DNA of 7,955 nucleotides from CAZIWJ01 sp964542855 (GCA_964542855.1 CAZIWJ010000168.1:1-7955), one strand, 5' to 3'; numbered from the stretch's first letter, positions 1 to 6,853 are shown. The notes: a model not told the origin generated them from the letters alone. Program-made: numbers and translations.

Positions 1-107
1 AGCTGTTCCATAGATTGGTTAACTTCCAGTAATTCATAGTTCGTATTACTCAGGAAAATGGCATCAAATGCCTGCTCGAAAAATGCAGATGACGAGAGTT
101 TTTTCAC
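1..107 (-). CDS. PAS-domain sensor protein, probable histidine kinase (partial, N-terminus only)
   Basis: Only the first 35 codons are in the window; the gene continues past the left edge. Reading the minus strand from a GTG at 107-105 gives VKKLSSSAFFEQAFDAI, then FLSNTNYELLEVNQSMEQ. The pattern FFEQAFDAIFLSN...LLEVNQSME is typical of the start of a PAS fold, in which a hydrophobic helix and strand precede a conserved Asn. The frame is closed by a TAA seven codons upstream of the GTG, and no in-frame ATG lies between, so GTG is the only reasonable start; the Lys-Lys after it fits an N-terminus. It lies 49 bases downstream of the response regulator on the same strand, which suggests a two-component partner. 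PAS domains also occur in diguanylate cyclases and other regulators, so the kinase identity is inferred from context, not seen. Confidence 0.6.
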   Translation of the reverse strand, partial: MKKLSSSAFFEQAFDAIFLSNTNYELLEVNQSMEQ

Positions 108-156
108 CTTTACGTTATAATAAAGTTACAAAGAACATTAAGAGCTTAACCGTAAA

Positions 157-1539
157 TCATGAAGGTGATTTATTTGGTTTGATGTTTAATAATCCGAGCT
201 TGTTATAAAGTGTTTTCCGATCAATACCTAAGTGCTGAGCAGTAGCCGTTTTGTTGTAGCCATTTTGTTTTAAAGCTTCCAGGATAACAGTACGTTCTGC
301 TTGTCGGGATGCAGACTTTAATTCGTCTTCTTTTGCCAGGTTACTATCTAACGGTTCTTCTTCCCAGCAAAATGAAGAAGGAAGATGAGCCCGTTTAATA
401 AGGGTTTCCTCGCACATCAGGGCAGCTTTTTTTATCGTATTATTCATTTCCCTCAGGTTACCCGACCAGGTATTTCTGAGAAAGCAACCCAGTACTTCGG
501 ATTCAAACCCTTCAATTGATTTGCCAAGTTTTTTATTAACATTCTCAAGAAAAAGATTGGCAAAGGCAGAAATATCTTCTTTTCGTTCCCTGACCGGCGG
601 TAACTCAATTTCGAATTCATTCAGTCGATAGAAAAGGTCTTCCCGGAAGTGTCCTTTATTCACCGCACGTTTAAGGTTTTCATTCGAAGCCACCAGGATT
701 CGTACGTCCACACTGATTTCTTTCGAACTACCTAACTTGCGAATTTTTCTTTCCTGAAGCACTCTCAATAGTTTTTTCTGGTTTTTCAGGTTCAGGTTAG
801 CAATTTCATCTAAAAATAAAGTCCCGCCACAGGCATCTTCAAAGCAGCCGGTTTTATTGTTTAATGCCCCGGTAAATGCTCCTTTTACGTGACCAAATAA
901 TTCACTACCCATTAGTTCTTCGCTCAGGGTACCGCAGTCAACAGCTATAAGGGGTTTGTCATTCCTGTTGCTGAGTTTGTGAATAGCTTTTGCAGTGAAC
1001 TCTTTACCGGTGCCGGTTTCGCCACTAATTACAACAGAGAAGTTAGTCGGGGCCACCTTCTGAATCATTTCCCTGACTTTTTGTATGGATTTGCTGGAAC
1101 CGGGTAGCAGGTGTTCAATGGAAGCCGGCATTGGTTCAGCATTTTCCCCAACCTGGTAAGGCAGATTATTTTTATGTGGCACCGGCATGCTGGCTGAATT
1201 AATCACTTTCAGGATCTGGTCGGCCTGCAACGGTTTCTGGATGTAGTCATAAGCCCCTTTCTTCATGGTTACAGTAGCAATACGAGAGTCGGGAAACCCG
1301 GTAATTATAATTACCGGTGCTTCCGGTTGTATAATCTTGATCCGGTCTAACATATCGATACCGTTGGTATCTGGCAGTTTGTAATCACAAAGTACTACTG
1401 AATAATTCGTCTCTTTGAGTAAGCCAAGAGATTCGTCTCCCGTTCCTGCAGTACTAACCTGAAAATTCTGTCGGGTTAAAAAGGAACCAAGTAACTGACG
1501 TACCTCTGCATCATCGTCTATTATAAGCGCGTTTTTCAT
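157..1539 (-). CDS. NtrC-family sigma-54-dependent response regulator
   Basis: This is a complete 460-residue transcription activator of the bacterial enhancer-binding type: a phosphorylated receiver controls an AAA+ ATPase that remodels sigma-54 RNA polymerase. The receiver (about 4-115) has the acidic pocket D8-D9-D10, phospho-acceptor D52 (LCDYKLPD), T80 and K102. The AAA+ domain (about 145-390) has Walker A GETGTGKE at 173-180, the sigma-54 contact loop GAFTGA at 220-225, Walker B LFLDE ending D244-E245, arginine-finger residues R299 and R305 in FREDLFYRLN, and a sensor II segment WSGNLREM at 358-365 (usual form WPGNVREL). A Fis-type helix-turn-helix occupies about 427-450 (NKTATAQHLGIDRKTLYNKL). 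Every key residue is present, so it should be active. The ATG at 1539 follows an AGAGGAG ribosome site seven bases upstream, unusually strong for this window. The PAS gene follows on the same strand; the membrane protein and lipoprotein diverge from it. Target genes are unknown. Confidence 0.97.
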   Translation of the reverse strand: MKNALIIDDDAEVRQLLGSFLTRQNFQVSTAGTGDESLGLLKETNYSVVLCDYKLPDTNGIDMLDRIKIIQPEAPVIIITGFPDSRIATVTMKKGAYDYIQKPLQADQILKVINSASMPVPHKNNLPYQVGENAEPMPASIEHLLPGSSKSIQKVREMIQKVAPTNFSVVISGETGTGKEFTAKAIHKLSNRNDKPLIAVDCGTLSEELMGSELFGHVKGAFTGALNNKTGCFEDACGGTLFLDEIANLNLKNQKKLLRVLQERKIRKLGSSKEISVDVRILVASNENLKRAVNKGHFREDLFYRLNEFEIELPPVRERKEDISAFANLFLENVNKKLGKSIEGFESEVLGCFLRNTWSGNLREMNNTIKKAALMCEETLIKRAHLPSSFCWEEEPLDSNLAKEDELKSASRQAERTVILEALKQNGYNKTATAQHLGIDRKTLYNKLGLLNIKPNKSPS

Positions 1540-1689
1540 AAAAATACTCCTCTGTGATTTAAAAAGTAAATCGGCCTACTTGCGTATAATTGTAGCCTTA
1601 TAATAGGTTTTCAGTAAGGCAATCGATTAATTTTTGAGTAAAAGGATGATATTTAGCCTTTAAACAGGCGTTAGCTGAATACATATAAA

Positions 1690-1707
1690 TGTAGATAAAT
1701 TTCTACA
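1690..1707. repeat. Inverted repeat TGTAGA-N6-TCTACA, candidate operator
   Basis: The six-base arms are perfect, at 1690-1695 and 1702-1707, separated by TAAATT, giving an 18-base dyad. This is a plausible size for a dimeric Fis-type helix-turn-helix such as that of the adjacent response regulator. The same TCTACA half-site recurs at 1915-1920 and 1933-1938 in the same intergenic region. The repeat itself is seen directly; a role as a regulator binding site is inference. Confidence 0.4.
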
Positions 1708-1913
1708 AAAGGGGGTAAATTATCTCTATGTGTTACTTATTTTCTCGATTTTAAATGATGAGAAGTTACAAATTTGTTATTCAATAGATCCATTGAAAAG
1801 GAAGCATTCAGATTAATTTGAATGGTTTAACAAGGTAGTTGAAATATAAAAAGTAGGTTTGGCTTATATTTTTTTCATGGGTAAAAACTTTGGTCGGCTT
1901 TTTGGTTTTACTG

Positions 1914-1938
1914 TTCTACAATCTACGATTATTCTACA
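1914..1938 (+). repeat. Cluster of TTCTACA direct repeats before the small membrane-protein gene
   Basis: TTCTACA occurs at 1914-1920 and again at 1932-1938, exactly 18 bases apart, with a third related copy ATCTACG at 1921-1927 abutting the first. The cluster ends 18 bases before the ATG at 1957. It shares the TCTACA core with the inverted repeat at 1690-1707. Its position next to the start codon would suit a repressor site or an element in the untranslated leader better than a distant enhancer. Function is inferred only from repetition and location. Confidence 0.4.
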
Positions 1939-1956
1939 GATGGTTATTTTTTTGTT

Positions 1957-2115
1957 ATGATACGACACAATAAAATAAGTAAACGACACCGAACCCTGAT
2001 CCTGCTTCTCGGGTTAGTAGTTGCTATATTTGCCTTATACTTTTTAATTAAAAGATACGACCTGCTACAAAGAGTGCCAGCTAAAATTTCAACTCCGGGC
2101 GTAGCTCCTTCATAA
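1957..2115 (+). CDS. Small single-span membrane protein, 52 residues, function unknown
   Basis: I do not recognise this protein. The frame from the ATG at 1957 to TAA at 2113-2115 encodes 52 residues: a very basic N-terminus (MIRHNKISKRHR), one hydrophobic span at about 13-31 (TLILLLGLVVAIFALYFLI), then KR and a 20-residue tail ending PGVAPS. The positive-inside rule predicts a cytoplasmic N-terminus; the KR just after the span makes this less certain. There is no Cys lipobox and no cleavable signal is obvious. The frame stays open upstream only to a TAA at 1882-1884 with no earlier ATG. No Shine-Dalgarno is visible, as for most genes here. It sits 30 bases before the coiled-coil lipoprotein on the same strand, so the two are probably co-transcribed. 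The clean basic-hydrophobic-polar layout favours a real gene, but its short length leaves doubt. Confidence 0.55.
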   Translation: MIRHNKISKRHRTLILLLGLVVAIFALYFLIKRYDLLQRVPAKISTPGVAPS

Positions 2116-2145
2116 ATTAATTTTAAACCAAAATAACCTGAAACT

Positions 2146-2556
2146 ATGCATTATCGACTTACACGATTAATTGTAATTGCCTTATTAGTTGCTGGAACTG
2201 CTGCATCATGTGGTAGCAGCAAAGAAAATGAGTCTTTCGAGGCCAAAAAAGAAGCGCTGAAAGAGGACCTGGATCAATCGATTGGAAATCTGGAAGATCG
2301 AATCGACAAACTGGAACAGCAACTGAATGAAGCAGCCGATAAAGGATCTGATAATACCAAAAACCAGATAAACCAGGCTATCGAGTCGTTGAAAGAGAAA
2401 AAAGGGACGCTGGAAGATAAAGTTGAAGAAGTTAGTGATGCCCGTGAAGAATCATGGGATGAAGTTAAAAAAGAAACCGACCAGTTAAGGAGTAGCGTGG
2501 AAAAAGAACTGAATGAAATCGGTAGCGACATTAAAGATTTCTTCAACGATAAATAA
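2146..2556 (+). CDS. Coiled-coil lipoprotein, function unknown
   Basis: The protein has 136 residues. A basic N-terminus and hydrophobic stretch (RLTRLIVIALLVAG) lead to AASC, with the probable lipidated Cys at position 22, so it should be exported and anchored by a lipid. The mature part is almost entirely charged and helical: from about residue 30 to 131 Glu, Lys, Asp and Gln alternate with regularly spaced Leu/Ile/Val, as in EDRIDKLEQQLNEAADK, giving a long predicted coiled coil with no enzymatic motif. The segment ESWDEVKKETDQL resembles, by eye, stress-associated amphipathic-helix proteins of the sll1863 type; this is a weak resemblance. The small membrane protein lies just upstream, and a terminator begins 63 bases after the stop, so these two form a short unit divergent from the sigma-54 regulator. 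A structural or stress role in the envelope is inference. Confidence 0.85.
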   Translation: MHYRLTRLIVIALLVAGTAASCGSSKENESFEAKKEALKEDLDQSIGNLEDRIDKLEQQLNEAADKGSDNTKNQINQAIESLKEKKGTLEDKVEEVSDAREESWDEVKKETDQLRSSVEKELNEIGSDIKDFFNDK

Positions 2557-2619
2557 TTCAGTAAATAGTAAGGATACTCCTACAGTTCATTTTACACTAC
2601 TTTTTACGATGTATTATTT

Positions 2620-2654
2620 AGCACCGTTAACTAATAATTAGCGGTGCTTTTTTT
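2620..2654 (+). terminator. Rho-independent terminator after the coiled-coil lipoprotein gene
   Basis: The arms AGCACCG (2620-2626) and CGGTGCT (2642-2648) pair perfectly, and the T run at 2648-2654 begins with the last base of the stem. The 15 bases between the arms can form a small extra CTAAT/ATTAG stem. It ends transcription 63 bases after the lipoprotein stop and separates that unit from the fasciclin gene. Confidence 0.85.
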
Positions 2655-2807
2655 ATGGGGCAGCAAATTGGTTTTCCTTTCAAAACCTGTTCAGGAACCA
2701 ATTAATACGTTTCACTACATCTAAAAGCTAATTCACAGCTGGTTCAGCAACCGGTTTAGCAGCATGTAAGTTTTATAGTTATTAAATAACATTTCTAACC
2801 ATTAGCT

Positions 2808-4658
2808 ATGAAACACTTAACCAAAATCCTTGCTTTAGTAATTGGGGTTTTCACAGCTTCTTCCTGCCAGTTTATGCCCGAAGTGCTGGAAGAAGTTAAG
2901 AAAGGAAAAGCTACCCCGCGTTATCGTTCCACCGTTGTAGAGATTGCTCAGGATGATGCTGAATTGTCTGTCCTGGTCGACGCCCTGTTGCAGGCTGAAC
3001 TTGTTGAAACGTTGAATGGAAAAGGCCCATTCACCGTATTTGCTCCTACCAATGAAGCTTTTGAAGAAGCAGGTATTAACCTGGAAACGATTGATCAGGA
3101 AGTGCTCACTGCAGTGCTACTGTATCACGTAGCTGCTGAGTTTATTCTGGAAAAAGAGCTGCACCCTGGTGCCATTACCACCCTGGGTGGGGAGGCCTAC
3201 GTTAGCCGTAAAAACCACGAGGTTTTTATTAACGGCGACACCAATATTGAAGATGCCAATATTGTTGGTAAAAACGGTATTGTACACAAGATAGACAAGG
3301 TGTTACTCCCTCCTTCCCTGAATATTGCCGCACTGGCATCGAGTGTAGACGACTTATCATCTCTCGTGGCTGCTGCGGCACGGGCCGAACTGGTATCTAC
3401 CCTTGCCGAAGGAGGTCCTTTTACGGTTTTTGCACCCACTAATGCTGCTTTTGCTGAATTCCTGGGTGATGCCGCACTGGAAGATCTAACCCCTGAACAA
3501 GTCGCCGCTGTATTACTGTACCATGTAGTGGAAGGCCGTGCATTTGCTGCTGACCTTCGCGATGGAGAAATAACAGCTATCGACGGTAAAACTATCGGGG
3601 TAAAAGTAAACGGCCACAACGTAGTGCTAAATGGTGAAGTTAATGTAATTGATGCCAACAACCTGGCAACAAATGGTGTGGTACACATCATCGATCAGGT
3701 TCTTGAGCCAAAATCGCTTCCCAATATTGTAGAACTGGCATCTGGAAACCCTCGCTTTGAAGAACTGGTAAAGGCTGTTACAAAGGCCGGTTTAGCCGAT
3801 GCCCTTTCCGGTGACGGTCCATTAACTGTATTTGCTCCTACCAACGAGGCTTTTAAAGCTTTTTATGCTGCCAACGGGGTTAACGGAGTGGAAGATCTTA
3901 GTCCGGAAGCACTTACTGAAGTACTAACCTACCATGTTGCTGCTGCTGAAGTATTTGCAGCTGATTTGCCCGACCTGGAAAACGGTGAGGTTTCTACCCT
4001 AAGTGGCAACGCTGCTTTTGTAAGCCTGGTGAAAAGAGGTCCTTTCCGGGGAGCATTCATTAATGGCGACACAAAAATTATTGCAACCGACCTGGAGGCT
4101 TCTAATGGTGTGGTGCATGCTATCAATAGTGTTCTGGAACCCCCCATCGGTAATATAGTGGAAACAGCCATTGCCTCAGCACCGGAATTCACTACCCTGG
4201 TAGCTGCTCTGCAGGCGGCAGAACTGGATGAAGTGTTAACTACCGATGGTCCCTTCACCGTTTTCGCCCCTACCAATGCTGCTTTTGAAAAGCTGCCGAA
4301 AGGAACCCTGGAATTCCTGTTAAAGGAAGAAAACAAAGATATCCTGGCCAATATTTTACTGTACCACGTAGTACCTGCAAGAGCGTACAGTGCAGACCTT
4401 TTTGGTGTTAATGAACTGGAAACTGCTTTCGATGAAGAAGAAATAAAAGTATTAATAACCCCGGGGAGGGCTTTTGTGAAGGATGAAAACGACTTATCGC
4501 GTAATCCTCACATTGAAGCCACTGATATTACTTCTACCAATGGAGTTGTACATGTAATAAACCAGGTGCTACTACCCGATGATATATTTGATGAAGAGGA
4601 AGATAAAAATAAAGGTAAAAGTAAAGGAAAAGGAAAAGGTAAAAAAACTACCTATTAA
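2808..4658 (+). CDS. Lipoprotein with four fasciclin (FAS1) domains
   Basis: The 616-residue protein begins with a lipoprotein signal (KHLTKILALVIGVFTASSC, lipidated Cys 20 predicted), so it is exported and lipid-anchored. Four FAS1 domains follow at about 41-168, 172-301, 304-445 and 447-590. Each has the H1 motif (FTVFAPTN[EA]AF at 75-85, 205-215 and 483-493; LTVFAPTNEAF at 339-349), the central Tyr-His pair (106-107, 238-239, 375-376, 519-520) and the H2 motif NG[IV]VHxI[DN]xVL (from 156, 289, 433 and 578). FAS1 domains are known from cell-adhesion and matrix proteins, so a surface or matrix binding role is likely; the ligand is unknown. The C-terminus switches from acidic (DDIFDEEED) to a Lys/Gly tail (KGKSKGKGKGKK), which could bind anionic polymers. 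The gene has its own upstream region of about 150 bases after the previous terminator and ends at a strong hairpin. Confidence 0.95.
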   Translation: MKHLTKILALVIGVFTASSCQFMPEVLEEVKKGKATPRYRSTVVEIAQDDAELSVLVDALLQAELVETLNGKGPFTVFAPTNEAFEEAGINLETIDQEVLTAVLLYHVAAEFILEKELHPGAITTLGGEAYVSRKNHEVFINGDTNIEDANIVGKNGIVHKIDKVLLPPSLNIAALASSVDDLSSLVAAAARAELVSTLAEGGPFTVFAPTNAAFAEFLGDAALEDLTPEQVAAVLLYHVVEGRAFAADLRDGEITAIDGKTIGVKVNGHNVVLNGEVNVIDANNLATNGVVHIIDQVLEPKSLPNIVELASGNPRFEELVKAVTKAGLADALSGDGPLTVFAPTNEAFKAFYAANGVNGVEDLSPEALTEVLTYHVAAAEVFAADLPDLENGEVSTLSGNAAFVSLVKRGPFRGAFINGDTKIIATDLEASNGVVHAINSVLEPPIGNIVETAIASAPEFTTLVAALQAAELDEVLTTDGPFTVFAPTNAAFEKLPKGTLEFLLKEENKDILANILLYHVVPARAYSADLFGVNELETAFDEEEIKVLITPGRAFVKDENDLSRNPHIEATDITSTNGVVHVINQVLLPDDIFDEEEDKNKGKSKGKGKGKKTTY

Positions 4659-4694
4659 CTATCCTGCGCTTCCAAATTAATGATTTGGACACGT

Positions 4695-4726
4695 AAAAGG
4701 CCGGTACAAGTTGTACCGGCCTTTTT
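4695..4726. terminator. Strong hairpin terminator between convergent genes, probably bidirectional
   Basis: GGCCGGTACAA (4699-4709) and TTGTACCGGCC (4711-4721) pair perfectly around a single base, so the real loop is a few bases wider. The flanking AAAA (4695-4698) and TTTT (4722-4725) extend the stem to 15 pairs and provide a T run in either direction. It lies 36 bases after the fasciclin stop and 48 bases beyond the end of the HPF gene on the other strand, so it can stop transcription of both. Confidence 0.88.
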
Positions 4727-4773
4727 ATTTTGTATCGCATGGTAAATGCGAATATATGTTTAGGTAATTGAAG

Positions 4774-5100
4774 TTAGTTAGGTTTATCAGGACGAGGGTT
4801 CTTGTTGTCCTTATCTTTTTCTTTAATTTTTATAATATTTTGCTTGGCAGTTTTATGCGTACTTTGTGCAGCACTCACAAAGTTATCGGCAAACTCTTCT
4901 ATGAATAACTCCCTTCCAGGTAAAAAGATCTTTATTTTTACCGACTTATCATCTTCTTCATGGCGGTTAGTTGACTCAAGGTAGATATCAGCGGAAATGA
5001 TTTGATCGTGGTAATGATCAAGATCACTGAATATTTCCTCTACGTGTTTTAGCAAATCTTCGCTAGGATTAAAGTCTTTGGGTTCTATTGTAAGCTTCAT
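4774..5100 (-). CDS. hpf: Short HPF/RaiA-family ribosome hibernation factor
   Basis: The 108-residue product has the size and layout of a short-form hibernation promoting factor: an N-terminal strand (MKLTIEPKDF), a helix (EDLLKHVEEIFSDLDHYHDQI), strands SADIYLES and KSVKIKIFLPGRELFIEEF, a second helix (NFVSAAQSTHKTAKQNIIKIK), and a charged tail. Family members bind the small ribosomal subunit in stationary phase or stress, block the mRNA/tRNA channel and hold ribosomes inactive, usually as 100S dimers in the short-form case. The C-terminal dimerisation domain of long-form HPF is absent. The ATG at 5100 fits the family start, although no Shine-Dalgarno is evident. It begins 34 bases after the glycosyltransferase stop on the same strand, so read-through from that gene is possible, but a private promoter would be more usual for a growth-phase gene. 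It converges on the fasciclin gene at a shared hairpin. Confidence 0.85.
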   Translation of the reverse strand: MKLTIEPKDFNPSEDLLKHVEEIFSDLDHYHDQIISADIYLESTNRHEEDDKSVKIKIFLPGRELFIEEFADNFVSAAQSTHKTAKQNIIKIKEKDKDNKNPRPDKPN

Positions 5101-5134
5101 ACTTAATTATACGACTAGCTGCTTGCTGCGTTTC

Positions 5135-6784
5135 TTAATCTGCCAAATGGCCGATTAAAAAATAACGCTTTTGGTGCCTCACCCGGTATTTTGCTACAGT
5201 GTCGGCTAGTGTAGCTTCCGGGTAAGTGAATGGATCAACAATGTAGAGGCCATTCCGGGTGTTACTTGCGCTGTCTTCAGTAACGACCTTTCCCAGTTCG
5301 CGGGTAAAGTAAAACGAATTGGTATATGAGGTAGCCTCCCGGTTAATTCCCTGGTATATAAATACCGACGCTGCATCCGGAACCGCTTCAGCAGCCTCGA
5401 TCGTAGTAGCTCGGTTCAGGGTAGCTTTATCGTGAAAGGTGCGTACCGGCAGCACCAGCAGGTTAAATGTAATCCGGGCTATTAAAAGAAAAATAATAAG
5501 CGCATGCAATCGGTACGAAGGGAACCTGATGTAAACCAAAGTAACTGCCCCAAGTAACAGTACACTGGCCCAGGTGATGAACGGCCAGTAGCTAACAACA
5601 CTAATGTCCTTTTCAAAATAAGCGGCAAGCGGTAGAATAGTCAGGGCAATCATGCCAGAGAGAAATACGATTTCAACTCGTTTAACCCAGGTTCCTTTAC
5701 TATTTTTCTCTTTGCTGTACAAATAAATTAGTGGGCCGAACAGGAGCGGTAAAAACATCAGCAGGTACCGCGGGTAAACCTGCGGAGAAACCCAATAGAT
5801 AACCAGGTTAGCTGCACCCATCAGCAGGGCATAACGGCTAAAAGGGTGCTGGAGTACCTGAACCCGGTTTTTGCGTTTAACCAAAAGAATTAGTAAAAAT
5901 GTCCAGGGGAAAAACTGGTAAATATGGTAAACCGGAAATGTAAACAGGTGCTTTACTGTATCCCACATACCAACCTCAAGCGGGGTTCGCATGGCCGACT
6001 GATCGTACAATGTAACCCATGCCTGCAACAGATTGGGATTAACCTGGAAGTAACTGTAATAATAAATACCTAAAACTGAAAACAGGAGTAAAATTCCTGT
6101 AAAGTGCTTCCATGATAACAGCACACTGAATTTTCGCTGATCGATGAAAAAAACCAGTAAAGAAATGGCCTGAAAAGCCAGTGATGGCAGCCCTTTCAAC
6201 ATAACACCTGCAGCAGTAAGCAGGTACGATAGCAAAATCAGGGTCAGGTATTTTTGCTTTCTTCCCCATTCATAAATTACAATCCATTGCAGGAAAACAA
6301 CCAGCGAATAAAACGTATCGATCAGGGCAAGCATCGAGTCCCAGAATAAAAATCGCCCGCAGGTAATTACAGCCAGTGCTGCTACAAAGCCTGTCCTTTC
6401 AGAAAAATATCTTCTGAACGACAAGTATACCAGTAAAGCATAAACCAGTAATGATAGAACCGTCATCGAACGGGCTACCCCTTCACCCGGTTCACCGGTA
6501 ATCATAAAAGCTGATGCCAGTATCCAGTTCCAAAGTGGGGGCTTATTGTAGTAATAACTACCGTTCAGGGTTGGGGTAATAAAATTATCGGAGTATATCA
6601 TTTCCAGCGCCACGAGTGAACGCAGACTTTCATCTTCGGTAAATGACTTGATATCCAGGTTAATAAAAAGCGCAGGAACCAGCAGGATAAGTATAACCAA
6701 CCGAAAACCATTTTCCCTGCTTACCTTAACAGAAGACAAAGAACTCCATTTAATCGACTTGTAAGCTCGGGTTTGGGTTGACAT
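5135..6784 (-). CDS. GT-C family membrane glycosyltransferase (ArnT/PMT-like, GT39/GT83 type)
   Basis: The protein is a polytopic enzyme of 549 residues from the ATG at 6784, with about 12 hydrophobic spans and a soluble C-terminal stretch of roughly 100 residues. Such enzymes take a sugar from a polyprenyl-phosphate carrier and attach it to lipid, glycan or protein on the outer face of the inner membrane. After the first span, the loop carries the catalytic acidic pair D51-E52 (FTEDESLRSL), then SDNFITPTLNG and the YYYNKPPLWNW segment (K81-P82-P83), which mirrors the DE...TP.LNG...KPPL pattern of ArnT-like proteins. Acceptor and sugar cannot be read from the sequence. The frame is open 21 codons further to a TTG at 6847, but that extension (starting AERKTSWSFLL) is not family-like and overlaps a hairpin, so the ATG is preferred. 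It is 92 bases downstream of the GH3 gene and 34 bases before hpf. Confidence 0.9.
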   Translation of the reverse strand: MSTQTRAYKSIKWSSLSSVKVSRENGFRLVILILLVPALFINLDIKSFTEDESLRSLVALEMIYSDNFITPTLNGSYYYNKPPLWNWILASAFMITGEPGEGVARSMTVLSLLVYALLVYLSFRRYFSERTGFVAALAVITCGRFLFWDSMLALIDTFYSLVVFLQWIVIYEWGRKQKYLTLILLSYLLTAAGVMLKGLPSLAFQAISLLVFFIDQRKFSVLLSWKHFTGILLLFSVLGIYYYSYFQVNPNLLQAWVTLYDQSAMRTPLEVGMWDTVKHLFTFPVYHIYQFFPWTFLLILLVKRKNRVQVLQHPFSRYALLMGAANLVIYWVSPQVYPRYLLMFLPLLFGPLIYLYSKEKNSKGTWVKRVEIVFLSGMIALTILPLAAYFEKDISVVSYWPFITWASVLLLGAVTLVYIRFPSYRLHALIIFLLIARITFNLLVLPVRTFHDKATLNRATTIEAAEAVPDAASVFIYQGINREATSYTNSFYFTRELGKVVTEDSASNTRNGLYIVDPFTYPEATLADTVAKYRVRHQKRYFLIGHLAD

Positions 6785-6815
6785 AGCGATTAATTGTAGC
6801 GTGTTTGTATGAAGC

Positions 6816-6853
6816 AAAAAACTCCAACTGGTTTTACGTTCGGCCAAACCAGT
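6816..6853 (-). terminator. Possible weak terminator or attenuator between the GH3 and glycosyltransferase genes
   Basis: On the minus strand, ACTGGTTT (6853-6846) and AAACCAGT (6834-6827) pair perfectly across an 11-base loop. The stem is followed by TGGAG and then six T at 6821-6816. The stem has only eight pairs and the T run starts five bases away, so it is weaker than the other two terminators here. It could end the GH3 transcript, reduce read-through or act in RNA processing. A further AACCAGTT copy overlaps the GH3 stop at 6871-6878 and could compete for pairing. Confidence 0.35.

Larger units (their letters stand above)
1540..1956. promoter_or_regulatory. Divergent intergenic region between the response regulator and the small membrane protein
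   Basis: These 417 bases are AT-rich, contain no credible gene, and must carry the leaders of both divergent units. Visible structure: an inverted repeat TGTAGA-N6-TCTACA at 1690-1707, a perfect ten-base palindrome ACAAATTTGT at 1768-1777, and a cluster of TCTAC direct repeats at 1914-1938. I looked for the sigma-54 GG-N10-GC core on both strands. The only exact-spacing case is on the plus strand at 1644-1657, and its flanks are poor (AGGA for TGGC, TAGC for TTGC). No good match to the Bacteroidota TAnnTTTG element with a correctly spaced upstream TTTG was found. The promoters themselves therefore cannot be assigned. Confidence 0.6.

Noticed and set aside
1644..1657. Sigma-54-like core GG-N10-GC on the plus strand before the small membrane-protein gene.
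   Set aside because: Spacing is exact, but flanking bases are poor (AGGA and TAGC rather than TGGC and TTGC), it is nearly 300 bases from the ATG, and one such match by chance in 400 bases on two strands is not surprising.
1768..1777. Perfect palindrome ACAAATTTGT as an operator.
   Set aside because: Ten-base AT-rich palindromes are common in such DNA and no second copy is seen, so it is mentioned only within the intergenic entry.
1885..1892. AAACTTTG with TTTG at 1858-1861, a possible promoter for the small membrane-protein gene.
   Set aside because: The conserved TA is missing and the 23-base spacing is at the long end, so the match is not convincing.
2767..2774. TAAGTTTT, a seven-of-eight match to the Bacteroidota TAnnTTTG promoter element, about 33 bases before the fasciclin ATG.
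   Set aside because: No TTTG lies at the expected distance upstream, only TTCA at 2743, so it is too weak to call as a promoter.
2274..4351. Minus-strand open frames at 2274-2546, 3197-3691 and 3929-4351.
   Set aside because: They lie antisense to the coiled-coil lipoprotein and fasciclin genes, are Ser/Ala/Thr-rich as expected for mirrored coding sequence, and show no family motifs.
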